This document shows positions 20,751-30,867 of a DNA stretch of 64,000 bases, piece by piece. The stretch is from Batillaria attramentaria. Its lineage: Eukaryota > Mollusca > Gastropoda > Batillariidae. The position numbers were made by a program, and so were the translations under genes. The notes beneath the pieces are model-generated. The model was not told where the DNA came from and ran no database searches. It saw only the letters and a list, made by a program, of their open reading frames with translations. Each line of letters begins with the position of its first letter. Within the stretch, counting starts at the first letter, position 1. The stretch covers positions 515,001 to 579,000 of the forward strand of contig JACVVK020000091.1 in the NCBI GenBank assembly GCA_018292915.2, in the 5' to 3' direction.

Positions 20751-23201
20751 CTAAGGAGTGACACAAAAAACAGGAGCAAAGTGATGTCCAAGATTCATTA
20801 TATAAATTGCTCTGTCTGTTTTCAATGGGGCCGATTGCCAAACTGGCCCGTATTTCAGCCACCTAGGTTGTCGGCCTGGAGCCTCTCTTGTGAACACATA
20901 CACGGGCGTGTCCAAGAGGGTGGCTGCAGCAAATATCTCAACCTCGGTGGCCCAAGTACGGTCGTTTCTCATGTTTGATGTCGCGACGTAATTTTCACGT
21001 GCGCTCGTTCCGTAGAAGCGTTTGTCATTCTTTTCAATCCAATCGCAAATGATATTTCGGAATTCCTTATATTTCGACTCAGTCCCCAAAACAACAAAGC
21101 TCACAGACCGGAAAAAACAATTCCCATCTCCTTTTACGCTAACGCTATCGAGAGGTGTAGCCGTAATGTCAACTTCAACACTTTCCCTTGAGGGGTGCCG
21201 CCTGAAAAGTCTGGGGAAATTCAAACTGGAGGCCCGATCCTTTTGCCAGGCACCATCAACGGGGTGGAACTTCATTCTCAATGGCGGCTGGCAAGAGGGG
21301 TCAGCCTGTGGATGATAGGAGGGGTCAGCCTGTGGAGCATGGGAGGGGTCAGCCTGTGGATGATAGGAGGGGTCAGCCTGTGGATGATAGGAGGGGTCAG
21401 CCTGTGGAGCATGGGAGGGGTCAGCCTGTGGAGTATGGGAGGGGTCAGCCTGTGGATGATAGGAGGGGTCAGCCTGTGGAGCATGGGAGGGGTCAGCCTG
21501 TGGATGATAGGAGGGGTCAGCCTGTGGAGCATGGGAGGGGTCAGCCTGTGGATGATAGGAGGGGTCAGCCTGTGGAGCATGGGAGGGGTCAGCGTTGTCC
21601 TGTGTACGATCATGGAACAATTTGACGTTGCTGATATTGTAGAGATTCTTCAGTATTTTCCCACTTTTAGTGTTCTTCAGTTGAAGTCGACCCTTCGGCA
21701 ACACACTTATGACCTCATATGGCCCGACGAATCTTGGTGCCATCTTGCCTCCCATTCTGTGTACTCGTGCAGCATTGATGATTAAGACTTTGTCTCCGAT
21801 GCGGAACCCGTGGTCATATGCACGCCTGCTGTCATAGTACTCTTTCTGCTTCTTCTGCGCCCTTGAAATGTTTTCACCAATTTTGTTCTTGACTTCCTCG
21901 TGAATCCCCTTCATAGTGTCCATGATTTCTTCGTTCAGATCTTGCTCGTTGGCATCACCAGTGACGTCAAATGGTAGTTTTGCCTGCTCACCATACAATG
22001 CCAAAAAGGGTGAAAACTGTGTAGACTTGTGAACGGATGTTCGGTAGGCGAACAGGGCTGCTGGCAAGAGTTCATCCCAATCATCATTGTCTGTGATCTT
22101 TACCAAAGTGTCTTTGAGTGTCCTATTGTCCCTCTCCCGTTGGCCGTTCGTCTCAGGGTGGTAGGCCGAAGAAATGCGATGGTTGATATTGAAACGGTCG
22201 GTGAGAATATCAAGCGCAAAGTTAATGAACTCACGGCCTTGGTCAGTTATGAGGGAATCAAACGCGCCAAAGATGCAGATGGTTTCGTACATGAATCTGG
22301 CAACTTCCTCTGAACTCTTGCACGGGATGGCCTTGGCAACGGGAAACTTTGTAAAGTGGTCTGTGAGGGCAACAATGTACTGGTTACCTCTGTCAGTGAC
22401 CTGCAAAGGTCCTATGATGTCCATTCCAACGAGGCTCCACTTCTTTTTGGGCACTGGGATGGGGTGAAGCGGTGCTGCTGGCTTCTTTCTGCAAGCGTTC
22501 ATGTTCTGGCACACACAGCATGATCTGCAGTAGTCTTCAACCTCCTGTTTCATTCCATGCCAGAAGTAACGCTCCAAGACCTAGAGAGAAAAAAGAGTAA
22601 TGAAATATTTATAAATACTATGTCTTAAAGATAACTGGTAGATAACAGTGTGTGTGTGTGGGGGGGGGGGGGGGTGTGAGTGAGAGAGAGAGAGAGAGAG
22701 AGAGAGCCAGCAAAGGAAATGTCTTCAATCCGGAAAATGTCCGTTATATACCGAAGACATCGGCTATACCGGAAAATTTACGTTATATACGGAGTCATCG
22801 GATATAACGTCCACCAGGACAAAAGTGGCCGCTATATCCGATGTGTTGGTTATACCAGACATACCAGAAACACACAAAACCTCGTTCCCATTCTAAAGCC
22901 TGTTAAAACTGGGAGTACAAAAACGGGTGCTCACCTTCTTATAAGTCTTGTTCATCCCCAAATGTCCTCCGCTCACATAGTTGTCATGAAACTCTTGCAA
23001 TATCTCTGGAACCTGGTTCCTCTTTGCCACGAGGATTCCGTCGTGGTAGAGCACATCCTCTCGAATTGTGTATTTTGCAGCAGTCTTTCTCAACTGTCTC
23101 TTTTTAACTTTAGTCACATCACGGTTTTCCCCTTTCGCGGTCAGAGGGTAAGTGCCATTTTTCAAATAGTTCAACACGTTGTCATACAGAGTGTCGTCCA
23201 T
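20751..23201 (-). CDS. Ginger1 transposase: integrase-OTU fusion, two exons
   Basis: Exon 1 runs 23201-22935 (ATG with A at -3 and G at +4). The intron is 22934-22581 (GTGAGC...CTAG, phase 0). Exon 2 runs 22580-20751. The 698-residue product has a YPL motif near residue 20, an HHCC zinc finger split by the intron (H..H in exon 1, CRSCCVC in exon 2), and a DDE core with D143, D202 and E238; 35 residues separate the last two. A GPY/F motif lies near 375. Twelve 8-residue repeats (ADPSHAPQ/ADPSYHPQ) occupy about 419-514. An OTU-type cysteine protease follows, with GDGNCFF (Cys577) and GHHFAPV (His689). The integrase should cut and join the element ends; the OTU domain would cleave ubiquitin-like bonds. 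No stop or frameshift is seen, so it may be functional. Confidence 0.92.
21306..21593 (-). repeat. 24-bp coding minisatellite in the transposase
   Basis: Twelve in-frame 24-bp units encode alternating ADPSHAPQ and ADPSYHPQ, and a degenerate thirteenth (ADPSCQPP) follows. The array links integrase and OTU domains as a Pro-rich spacer. Because the unit is a multiple of three, copy number can change without breaking the frame; it also opens long false frames on both strands. Confidence 0.92.
22581..22934 (-). other. intron of the Ginger1 gene
   Basis: 354 bp with a GT donor and a pyrimidine-rich CTCTCTAG acceptor. It contains a G run, a GA tract (22680-22707) and repeated CGTTATATA/ATATAACG words between 22735 and 22860. 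Confidence 0.8.
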
Positions 23202-23254
23202 GATGATAGTCAATGAAAAACGAAGACTGGTTGACGGAATGAATTGTCGTGTAC

Positions 23255-23351
23255 TTATAATTATAGGCATGTTTGACACGAGTCACGTGACGTGTCAAGA
23301 AGCGTGGCGATGTTTGACACGAGTCACGTGACGTGTCAAGAAGCGTGGCGA
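23255..23351 (-). promoter_or_regulatory. Ginger1 promoter: TATA-like box and duplicated palindrome
   Basis: Upstream of the ATG at 23201, the minus strand has an A/T-rich CCTATAATTATAAG at about 23254-23267. Beyond it two perfect 41-bp direct repeats (23270-23310 and 23311-23351) each contain the palindrome GTCACGTGAC inside outer arms TTGACACG/CGTGTCAA. CACGTG is the E-box bound by bHLH-zip factors (USF, MITF/TFE type). This looks like a real regulatory module; function is inferred. Confidence 0.5.
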
Positions 23352-23393
23352 CCGTTTTTCCTCATCCCACAAAAAAAAAAAAAAAGAGAAAAC

Positions 23394-23576
23394 AAATCTA
23401 AACTTTTAAAAGTGATTTAACTTCGTAGATTTGCCGTTCTATGTAGCCTATACTTTTGTTTTTTAGTGGCGACCGTTTTCTCATCCCACAAAAAAAAGAG
23501 AAAATAAAAAACAAAAGTATAGGCTACATAGAACGGCAAATCTACGAAGTTAAATCACTTTTAAAAGTTTAGATTT
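23394..23576. repeat. long perfect hairpin in the Ginger1 5' region
   Basis: Two 72-base arms (23394-23465 and 23505-23576) are exact reverse complements as far as I can see, with a 39-base loop. The loop repeats the GTGGCGACCGTTTT..CTCATCCCAC sequence that lies just left of the first arm (from 23345). This suggests a fold-back template switch. Confidence 0.85.
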
Positions 23577-23662
23577 GACACTGTAACCTTGACCCAGTTC
23601 AAGATCATCTTGAATAACATCTCTGTACAAAAATGAAAATAATTATACATATAACGAAAGAG

Positions 23663-23665
<3 letters not shown>

Positions 23666-23738
<73 letters not shown>

Positions 23739-23841
23739 GTGCGTGCGTGCGTGCGTGAGTGTGCACGCGTGCGTGAGTGCGTGCATAATGTGTGTGTGTG
23801 TGTGTGTTTGAGAGATGGGGGGAGGAGAGAAAGTGTGGGGG

Positions 23842-23870
<29 letters not shown>
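23666..23870 (+). repeat. (GT)n, (GTGC)n and (GA)n tracts inside Ginger1
   Basis: About 70 bases of GT, then TGCG repeats, a second short GT tract and a GA tract, all between the promoter and the right TIR. Confidence 0.9.
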
Positions 23871-23875
<5 letters not shown>

Positions 23876-23919
23876 GAGAGATCCAGAGTCACGTTTTCTA
23901 CTGAGTTGACACACACTAT

Positions 23920-24141
23920 AACAATAAAGTTAAAAATAAATACTGACTACATTGGTTAGAAAAGAGGGGGACCACTTCGAGAGGGGGCCTATTTTGGATG
24001 CGAGGGGGGACCAAAATCGCCCAGGGGGACCAGTCGAAAACGAGGCTGGATGTCTAAGGGGGGACCATTATAGAGCAGTTTTTGCCACGAATTGGTCCCC
24101 CGGGGGACTACTTCAGAGGGGGGACCGGACCGGATCCTACA
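23920..24141 (-). repeat. Ginger1 right terminal inverted repeat
   Basis: About 222 bp, the mirror of 19652-19881, ending CCTACA before the CCGG duplication. Confidence 0.93.
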
Positions 24142-24145
24142 CCGG

Positions 24146-25127
24146 GCCAAATGCGAATAGCAAGTGAATAGCAATGGTTTTTATACTGTTAGGGCGAATA
24201 GGGTGAGTATCGCACAGGATACACCTGCATCACGTGTAAAACGGGTTACCTGTATCGACTTAAACAAGGGAAACGGACAGGTCAGCATATTATACACAAA
24301 TGTCCCGTGTAAAACCTTCACCAAGGGATACATGCGTGGCCCGTGCAGAAAACAAGGCACGTGTGCCACACAGAACATAATTACGATGCATACAGAAATC
24401 ATACCAACCCGTCATGCGGAAATCATAACAGCACATGATTTACCCTAAGTCACGCATCCGTGACAGTCCCCCCCCCCCCCCCCCCCGAACGCAGAGATAC
24501 CACCCAGAACTGACTAAAACTGAACTGAACTACTGAACTCATGCAGTGAAGTGAAAACATTTCATACTTTCACATGTAAACTGTTGAGGCTATTATTGTT
24601 GTCGTTGTTGTTGTTGTTTCTGTTTGTTCGTTTGTTTGTTGTTGTTGTTTCTGTTGGCTTGTTTGGTTGGTTGGTTGGTTGGTTGGTTGGTTGGTCAGTT
24701 GCTTCACTGAGTCAGTCAGTGTCGCTACGCTCGGTGATACTGTGACATGAAGTTGTCGGTCGTTGTCACAGTAATCTGGTCCGGGTGGTGCTCATTCCGT
24801 CGTGGTATTCTACAATGGTTGCTTGGTTGGTATTATTTGGTTTTGTTAAAATCAATGGTACCTGCCAAAAGCACGGACTGTATCATGCCTTACCTGATAG
24901 TGCTCACACCTCTATTGGTAAGCCAGGAAAGTTCACAGGGGCTATAACCCATGTTTTCTTGAATCAGCTTTTCCGTCGCGGGCTACGTCCCCTTAGCTGT
25001 TTTCTTTTCCTCCGTTGATAAATACGTGAGCACTGTGGAAGTATCTCTGTTTAACACCATGGTAGTTCCAACGTATGTCTTCATGTTGAAAACTCACTCA
25101 ATTCATATTACAAAATTTTGCAACATC
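24146..25127. other. spacer between Ginger1 and the LINE
   Basis: No gene seen. A poly-C run lies at 24470-24486, and GTT/GGTT microsatellites at 24596-24695. Confidence 0.55.
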
Positions 25128-25140
25128 AAAGCAGACGTCA

Positions 25141-28100
25141 CCCCATCGATGAGTGCATCCTTGCCGTTGGAGATGGGGCTTGCGTGTCTCCATGACCCCG
25201 AGAGCTATGCCGGCGGGAGATTCGTCTCCTGGTAGGGCCACCCATGCTGGACAGGTCGAAGGGTAGAGGCCAGACGAAGCGCACTCACTGGTCCTCCGGG
25301 TTGGGGGTTTGAGTAGGGCTAACAACCCAACTCTTTAAAAAGAAAACCTGTTACAGAAACTACAACCACAGATCTACAACGCAACTTGGTCCAGGAAGAG
25401 TCCTCTCTAGTAGAGCCCATGACGCGAGCTGGTGAAAGCCCTCGGGAAGCCAGTGCGCCGACTACTCTTCTGACGGCCAAGACCAAAGCCAGGATAGGGA
25501 CCTGGAACATCCGAACCCTATACGAAACAGGAAAGACAGCACAAGTGAGTCAAGAAATGCATAGATACAATCTGAAGCTGCTCGGCCTATGTGAGACAAG
25601 ATGGACAGGAACAGGACGCACACGACTCACCTCCGGAGACACCATCCTCTACTCCGGACACGAAGACGGCCAACCACACATGCACGGAGTAGCGTTGCTG
25701 ATGACACCTGAAGCAACACAAGCACTATTGTCCTGGGAACCAGTGTCACCAAGGATCCTGAGCGCCAGATTCAACTCGAAGGGCAGGAAAGTCACCATCC
25801 TCCAGTGCTACGCTCCCACCAACGTGGCGGACGAGGAAGAAAAGGAGAACTTCTATGAGCAGCTCCAAGCCGTCCTCGACAAAGCACCGAGAAGAGACCT
25901 GAAGATCCTCATGGGAGACCTCAACGCCAAAGTGGGCACCGACAACACAGACAGAGAACTCATCATGGGCAAACACGGAACAGGGACACAGAACGAGAAC
26001 GGAGAGCTCTTCACAGAATTCTGCACCACCAACGACCTGGTCATCGGAGGCACCATATTCCCCCACAAGACCATCCACAAAACCACCTGGACATCTCCGG
26101 ACGGAAGAACTGTAAACCAGATCGACCACATCACCATCGGCAGGAAGTGGCGAAGAAGCTTGCTGGACGTCCGAGCAAAACGGGGAGCTGATGCAGCCTC
26201 AGACCATCACCTCGTCATTGCAGCGATCAAGATCAAGCTGAAGGCCTACAGAGACCAGGCGGACAGACCATCCCACAAGTACAACGTGCACAGTCTGAAG
26301 GAGAGCGTCAAGACCAACGCCTTCAGATGTGAGCTGAGGAACAGATTCAGCGCTCTCGACACACTACCTGAAGAGACAATCGAGGAGCACTGGCACGACC
26401 TGCAAGAAACCTGGACAGCAACATGCAGGGAAGTGCTGGGAAAGAAGACGAGACAACACAAAGAGTGGCTTACATCTGACACCTGGGACCTCATCACAGA
26501 GAGGAAACGCCTGAAAGACCTGATCAACCACTCTGACGACCAAGACCACAAGCGCGACCTGCAGGCTCAATACTGGGACGTCAACCGGCAGGTCAAGAGG
26601 AGCGCAAGGAACGACAAGAGGAACTTCATCAACGACCTCACAGAAGAAGCAGAAACAGCAGCAGGACAACGGAACATGAAACGGCTCTACGAAATAACAA
26701 GGACACTCTCTGGGAAAAATAACAACCCCACCAGACCAGTCAAAGACAAGAACGGACAAATCATCACCAAAGAGGAAGACCAAAGGACAAGGTGGGCTGA
26801 ACACTTTAAGGAAACGCTCAACAGGCCTCCACCACCAGTCCCACCAGACATACCACCGGCAGCCCAGCTACTCGACATCAGCACCAACCCCCCTACCAAG
26901 ACCGAGATCATCAAAGCCATCAAGTCCCTCAAGTCTGGCAAAGCAGCAGGCCCCGACGGCATACCACCAGAAGCCCTCAAGGCCGACATCCAGACCTCCA
27001 CCGACATGCTTCACCCGCTCCTGAGGAAGATCTGGGAGAGCGAGAGCGTGCCACAAGACTGGAAGAAGGGACACCTGGTAAAGCTGCCGAAGAAAGGGGA
27101 CCTCTCATCCTGTAGCAACTGGCGAGGCATCATGCTCCTGTCCATACCAGGGAAGGTTCTCACCAGGATCATCCTGGAGAGGCTGAAGACCGCGCTGGAC
27201 AAGACACTCCGGGAGGAACAGGCAGGATTCCGCAACGACCGATCCTGCACTGATCACATAGCCACGATGAGGATCATCATCGAGCAGTCCCTGGAGTGGC
27301 AGACCCCCCTGTACAGCACCTTCGTTGACTTCCAGAAGGCGTTCGACAGTGTTGACACGGAGGTCATCTGGAAGCTGATGTCTCACTACGGTTTTCCACC
27401 AAAGTTTGTCAACATCATCCGACAGCTGTACGAAGATGCCACCTGCCAGGTAATCCACGACGGGAAACTGACAGAACCATTCACAGTACGGACCGGCGTT
27501 CGTCAAGGCTGCATCCTCTCACCCACAATCTTCCTGATGGTGGTCGACTGGGTCATGAGGCAAGCCACCGACGGCAAGAGGACAGGGATCCAGTGGACCT
27601 TCAGCAAACAGCTCGAGGACCTGGATTTCGCGGACGACATCGCCCTCCTCTCCCACAAGCAACAAGATGCGCAGGAGAAGCTGAACAGAGTCGCCGAAGA
27701 AGCTGAGAAGACCGGCCTCAAGATCAACATCAGCAAGACCGAAGTCATGAGAGTCAACCACAAACAGCACGACCCCATCCAGCTGCACCAGGAAGACATC
27801 AAAGAGGTGGACAAGTTCATCTACCTCGGCAGCGTTGTCAGCAAGGATGGAGGAACAGACGAAGACATCAAGAGCCGCACCAACAAAGCCAGACATGCCT
27901 TTCGCACTCTGCGCCCCATCTGGAGATCCACAGCCCTATCCCTGCGAAACAAGATCCGGATTTTCAACTCAAATGTGAAGTCGGTCCTACTCTATGGCTC
28001 GGAGACATGGCGCACCACCAAGACAGACTCCCACAGGCTGCAAACCTTCATCAACAGATGCCTCCGCAACATTCTCAACATCAGATACCCACTGGTGATC

Positions 28101-28422
28101 ACCAGCCAAGACCTCTGGGAGCGAACAAGACAGGTCCCCATCGAGCAGGAGATCAGGAAAAGGAAATGGGGATGGATCGGACACACTCTGCGAAAGTCAA
28201 CATCAAATGTCACCAGGCAGTCCCTTGATTGGAACCCCCAGGGAAAGCGCAAAGTGGGCCGACCGAAGCAGACCTGGCGGAGGAGTACGGACGCTGAAGC
28301 CAAGGCCGCCGGAACGACGTGGGCCGAACTAAAGAGGGCGTCCCAGAACCGAGTGCGCTGGCGGAGTGTGGTTGCAGCCCTATGTTCCCCAGGGAATAAA
28401 GAGGACTAAACTAAACTAAACT
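25141..28422 (+). mobile_element. RTE-like non-LTR retrotransposon, full length
   Basis: A 3282-bp LINE. The 13-bp sequence AAAGCAGACGTCA flanks it at 25128-25140 and 28423-28435 as a target duplication, so both ends can be placed. A 5' untranslated region of about 278 bp precedes one intact open frame with endonuclease and reverse transcriptase. The 3' end is only a dozen bases after the stop and consists of short ACTAA repeats in place of poly-A, as in RTE-type elements. A single ORF, total length near 3.2 kb and the protein's similarity to RTE/BovB-type products support that clade; a phylogeny would settle it. Confidence 0.88.
25419..28409 (+). CDS. LINE endonuclease-reverse transcriptase
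   Basis: Starts at the first in-frame ATG (25419); the open frame extends upstream to at least 25386 without an ATG. The 996-residue protein opens with an apurinic-type endonuclease: GTWNIRTLYETG near residue 27, LLGLCETRWTG, GDLNAKVGTD, QIDHITIGRKW and ASDHHLVIA. A basic linker follows. The reverse transcriptase has SGKAAGPDGIPPE, EEQAGFRNDRSC, FVDFQKAFDSVD near residue 635, TGVRQGCILSP and LDFADDIALL near 736 with the catalytic DD. The C-terminal part (RKRKWGWIGHTLRK, KRKVGRPKQTWRR) is basic. No frameshift or stop is present, so the copy may be competent for target-primed reverse transcription. Confidence 0.93.
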   Translation: MTRAGESPREASAPTTLLTAKTKARIGTWNIRTLYETGKTAQVSQEMHRYNLKLLGLCETRWTGTGRTRLTSGDTILYSGHEDGQPHMHGVALLMTPEATQALLSWEPVSPRILSARFNSKGRKVTILQCYAPTNVADEEEKENFYEQLQAVLDKAPRRDLKILMGDLNAKVGTDNTDRELIMGKHGTGTQNENGELFTEFCTTNDLVIGGTIFPHKTIHKTTWTSPDGRTVNQIDHITIGRKWRRSLLDVRAKRGADAASDHHLVIAAIKIKLKAYRDQADRPSHKYNVHSLKESVKTNAFRCELRNRFSALDTLPEETIEEHWHDLQETWTATCREVLGKKTRQHKEWLTSDTWDLITERKRLKDLINHSDDQDHKRDLQAQYWDVNRQVKRSARNDKRNFINDLTEEAETAAGQRNMKRLYEITRTLSGKNNNPTRPVKDKNGQIITKEEDQRTRWAEHFKETLNRPPPPVPPDIPPAAQLLDISTNPPTKTEIIKAIKSLKSGKAAGPDGIPPEALKADIQTSTDMLHPLLRKIWESESVPQDWKKGHLVKLPKKGDLSSCSNWRGIMLLSIPGKVLTRIILERLKTALDKTLREEQAGFRNDRSCTDHIATMRIIIEQSLEWQTPLYSTFVDFQKAFDSVDTEVIWKLMSHYGFPPKFVNIIRQLYEDATCQVIHDGKLTEPFTVRTGVRQGCILSPTIFLMVVDWVMRQATDGKRTGIQWTFSKQLEDLDFADDIALLSHKQQDAQEKLNRVAEEAEKTGLKINISKTEVMRVNHKQHDPIQLHQEDIKEVDKFIYLGSVVSKDGGTDEDIKSRTNKARHAFRTLRPIWRSTALSLRNKIRIFNSNVKSVLLYGSETWRTTKTDSHRLQTFINRCLRNILNIRYPLVITSQDLWERTRQVPIEQEIRKRKWGWIGHTLRKSTSNVTRQSLDWNPQGKRKVGRPKQTWRRSTDAEAKAAGTTWAELKRASQNRVRWRSVVAALCSPGNKED

Positions 28423-28435
28423 AAAGCAGACGTCA

Positions 28436-29528
28436 ACGATTGGCGGAAACACGAAAACTGTATATAACCCTCCCCATACATCGTGGGTGCAAACGTCCTT
28501 GTACTGTACTTTCAAAGAAGGAAAAACACGGTAACCCACACCGTACATCGCCGGTGGGTGCAAAACCTCCTACACTTTTTAAGAAGGATTCTCGAGGGGT
28601 GTACTCAGTTGGACATAAGTGTAAAGTTGGGCATAAGTGTAAATGCAGATAAAACACACAACACTGAAAGAAAGAAACTACCAAAACTATCAGCAGCCTC
28701 AGTGATACCAACTGTGTGACCAAAAGCCGGAATGTTGTCATAGATGGAATCTGCGCATATTACTGAAATGACGGGCTGATACAGTGACTTTTCTCGCCAG
28801 GAGATAGCCACTTGTTGCTTGCAGGACATTGAACATAATTATACAAGTCCATATAATACATCTCCATAGAATACATATGCACCCTGTTATATCCTCCTCA
28901 AACGGAGTACAAGTACGTCAACCTGTTTCTGAGCTGTTGATTCCAAGATGTCTGGGAACTGTGCTAAAATAGTATACTCATCCTATATCATCTTCTAAGC
29001 ATATGCTGTTTCATCATTTTAAAATATCTTCATGTTATTTTATCTTGAAGTGGCTTGTTGCTGGCGCATGTTTCGAGTAATGTCATGTGTGGTGTTTGTT
29101 ATGGTATGTATAGTCATGTGTTGCAGTTTAATTTGTCCTTCATGTTTGTCATTGTTGTATTGTTGAGTAGTTTATAGCCTTGGGTGTTGTGGTATGCTTG
29201 TAAGTCTTATATGCGGTGTAGTAGTGTGCTTTTGATTCTTGCATTGATGTCTGCCATTTGGTTTTGCATGTATTGTGATGCTGCTTCTGGTAAGGGGAGT
29301 CGTGGGAATGCGAGTTATTGAATGAGAAGTTGACTTTGAACGTAGAAAAATCAACCCGTCTTATAATGTTGTTTCCATTACTATGGAAACAACACTGATA
29401 AAAATGAAACACTTCATTCTGTCAATCGAAGGTAGTGGTATTCGCGCGACTCTGCTAACACCAGACAAAGAACTGCATTGGCCCTATGAATCACTGCTTC
29501 AGGAAAAGTAGGAGAGACGACTTTGTCT
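28436..29528. other. spacer before the USP repeat units
   Basis: No gene seen. 28475-28590 contains two diverged copies of a GTACATCG-GGTGCAAAAC-type module that also occurs inside USP intron 3 at 31735-31840, so it is a dispersed repeat. 29364-29393 has a short palindrome (GTTTCCATTACTATGGAAAC). Confidence 0.5.
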
Positions 29529-30043
29529 GTGGTGGTGCTAAGCTGAAGTGGGAGTTCAGTCAACAAAATCCATCAGCACTGTCTCTGCCCGCAGTCTCGC
29601 CATGGCGAAATCAAGAGTTCAGCCTTACTCCTTGGTGTGCCCGCTGGTGTGAGATGTGTACTTGATACCAATATTTGGATAGTACTAGCAGTAAAAGTGA
29701 ATCCGTACTGGCGCTTCCTGATGCAGGAAAAAAAATCAGTGGCGTGATACAGAAGACGTCAAGCTTGCCTTTATCAAGGGCTGGCACCGATGAGAGGCAA
29801 GGTGTTTAATATTTTCAACGGTTGTTTCCCTTGAAAGTACACCCCGCAGTACATGATGGCCAATACAACAAGTCTTACAAGAATGCATGGGAATGTTTCA
29901 GGCCGGCTTGTTTGTTTGTTTGTTTGTTTTTTTGTCTTTTTGGATCTTTTTTGACAAACTGACATGACAAACATAATATACATGCATAAAGACATCGCAA
30001 TACATCTCTTCTCCCCCCCCCCCCATACACACACACATAAAAC

Positions 30044-30047
30044 CAAG

Positions 30048-30087
<40 letters not shown>
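30044..30087 (+). repeat. (CA)n microsatellite
   Basis: Present in all three units with different lengths (compare 35930-35980 and 42332-42348). It is downstream of the USP stop codon. Confidence 0.9.
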
Positions 30088-30090
<3 letters not shown>

Positions 30091-30256
30091 CAAGAATAAA
30101 CAAACAAAGAAACCCACACATATAAACTAAACTGAATAAATAGATAAATAAGTTAAGCCGGTTAGTTTTGGTGTGTGTGTTGATAGCTGGTTGATTTTTT
30201 GTGGTTGGTTGTATGTTTCTTTGGCCACTCACTAAAAGACTGATATGGTAACTGCG

Positions 30257-30302
<46 letters not shown>

Positions 30303-30867
30303 TTCGAAGTACATTTGAATCACTTTATAATTGATCTGGTTTTTTGCTACATGACATCAAACAGTTACAGTCGTGATCTTTCTAACCACTAGCCAGCAAC
30401 AAAACAAAGTGAGGGGGGAAGGTCTTAAGATTGGACATAAATCCATGTGCTATTCAAGAACTGAATACACTTACTTTAACCAACCGTTTTACTGTGTATG
30501 CATTCTCGCTTTTCGTAACTGATGAACACAATGTGTTCTCTCTTATGTTAGTACGCTTTCAAACATTCATGTGGTTGGTATTAGCAAAGAAATGTAAATC
30601 AATGTGTTAAAGTTAACAACAGTCCTAAACTCTATCACAAAAGAACTAAGTCGAAGTCACCGTGCGTGAGATTCGTCAACAGTGCCGTTGTGGATGACGT
30701 ATGTAGCGCTGAACACTAATGCGTTCAGTCTGTACCGGTGACCCTTACTTAATACTCAGCACTACAGAGCCTCTCTACAATGACACTACAGCTATTTCAA
30801 TGAACTATGACAGACAGACGCTACAGTTTGAGCTGAAGAACCGTTGCCGAGTCTATTGCTTGATCGC

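Larger units (their letters stand above)
19652..24141 (-). mobile_element. Ginger1 DNA transposon, complete
   Basis: A 4490-bp element bounded by long terminal inverted repeats (19652-19881 and 23920-24141). They start TGTAG(C/G)ATCCGGTCCGG and end with the mirror image. CCGG flanks both sides (19648-19651 and 24142-24145), the target duplication known for Ginger1. Termini TG...CA resemble gypsy LTR ends, another known Ginger trait. It carries one minus-strand gene in two exons coding for a gypsy-like integrase with an OTU protease domain, also a Ginger1 hallmark. No reverse transcriptase or gag is present. The TIRs differ by a few substitutions and one indel of about 7 bp, so the insertion looks fairly young. 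Confidence 0.93.

Noticed and set aside
21281..21625. Repetitive open frames RGQPVDD / RLTPPMLH over the 24-bp repeats
   Set aside because: They are other-frame readings of the transposase linker repeats, whose correct frame is fixed by the integrase and OTU domains on each side.
20751..23201. Remnant of a gypsy LTR retrotransposon, because of the integrase
   Set aside because: There is no gag, protease or reverse transcriptase, and the gene lies between inverted (not direct) terminal repeats with CCGG duplications, which fits Ginger1.
25746..28303. Long minus-strand open frames across the LINE
   Set aside because: Antisense shadows of a GC-rich coding region; no family motifs.
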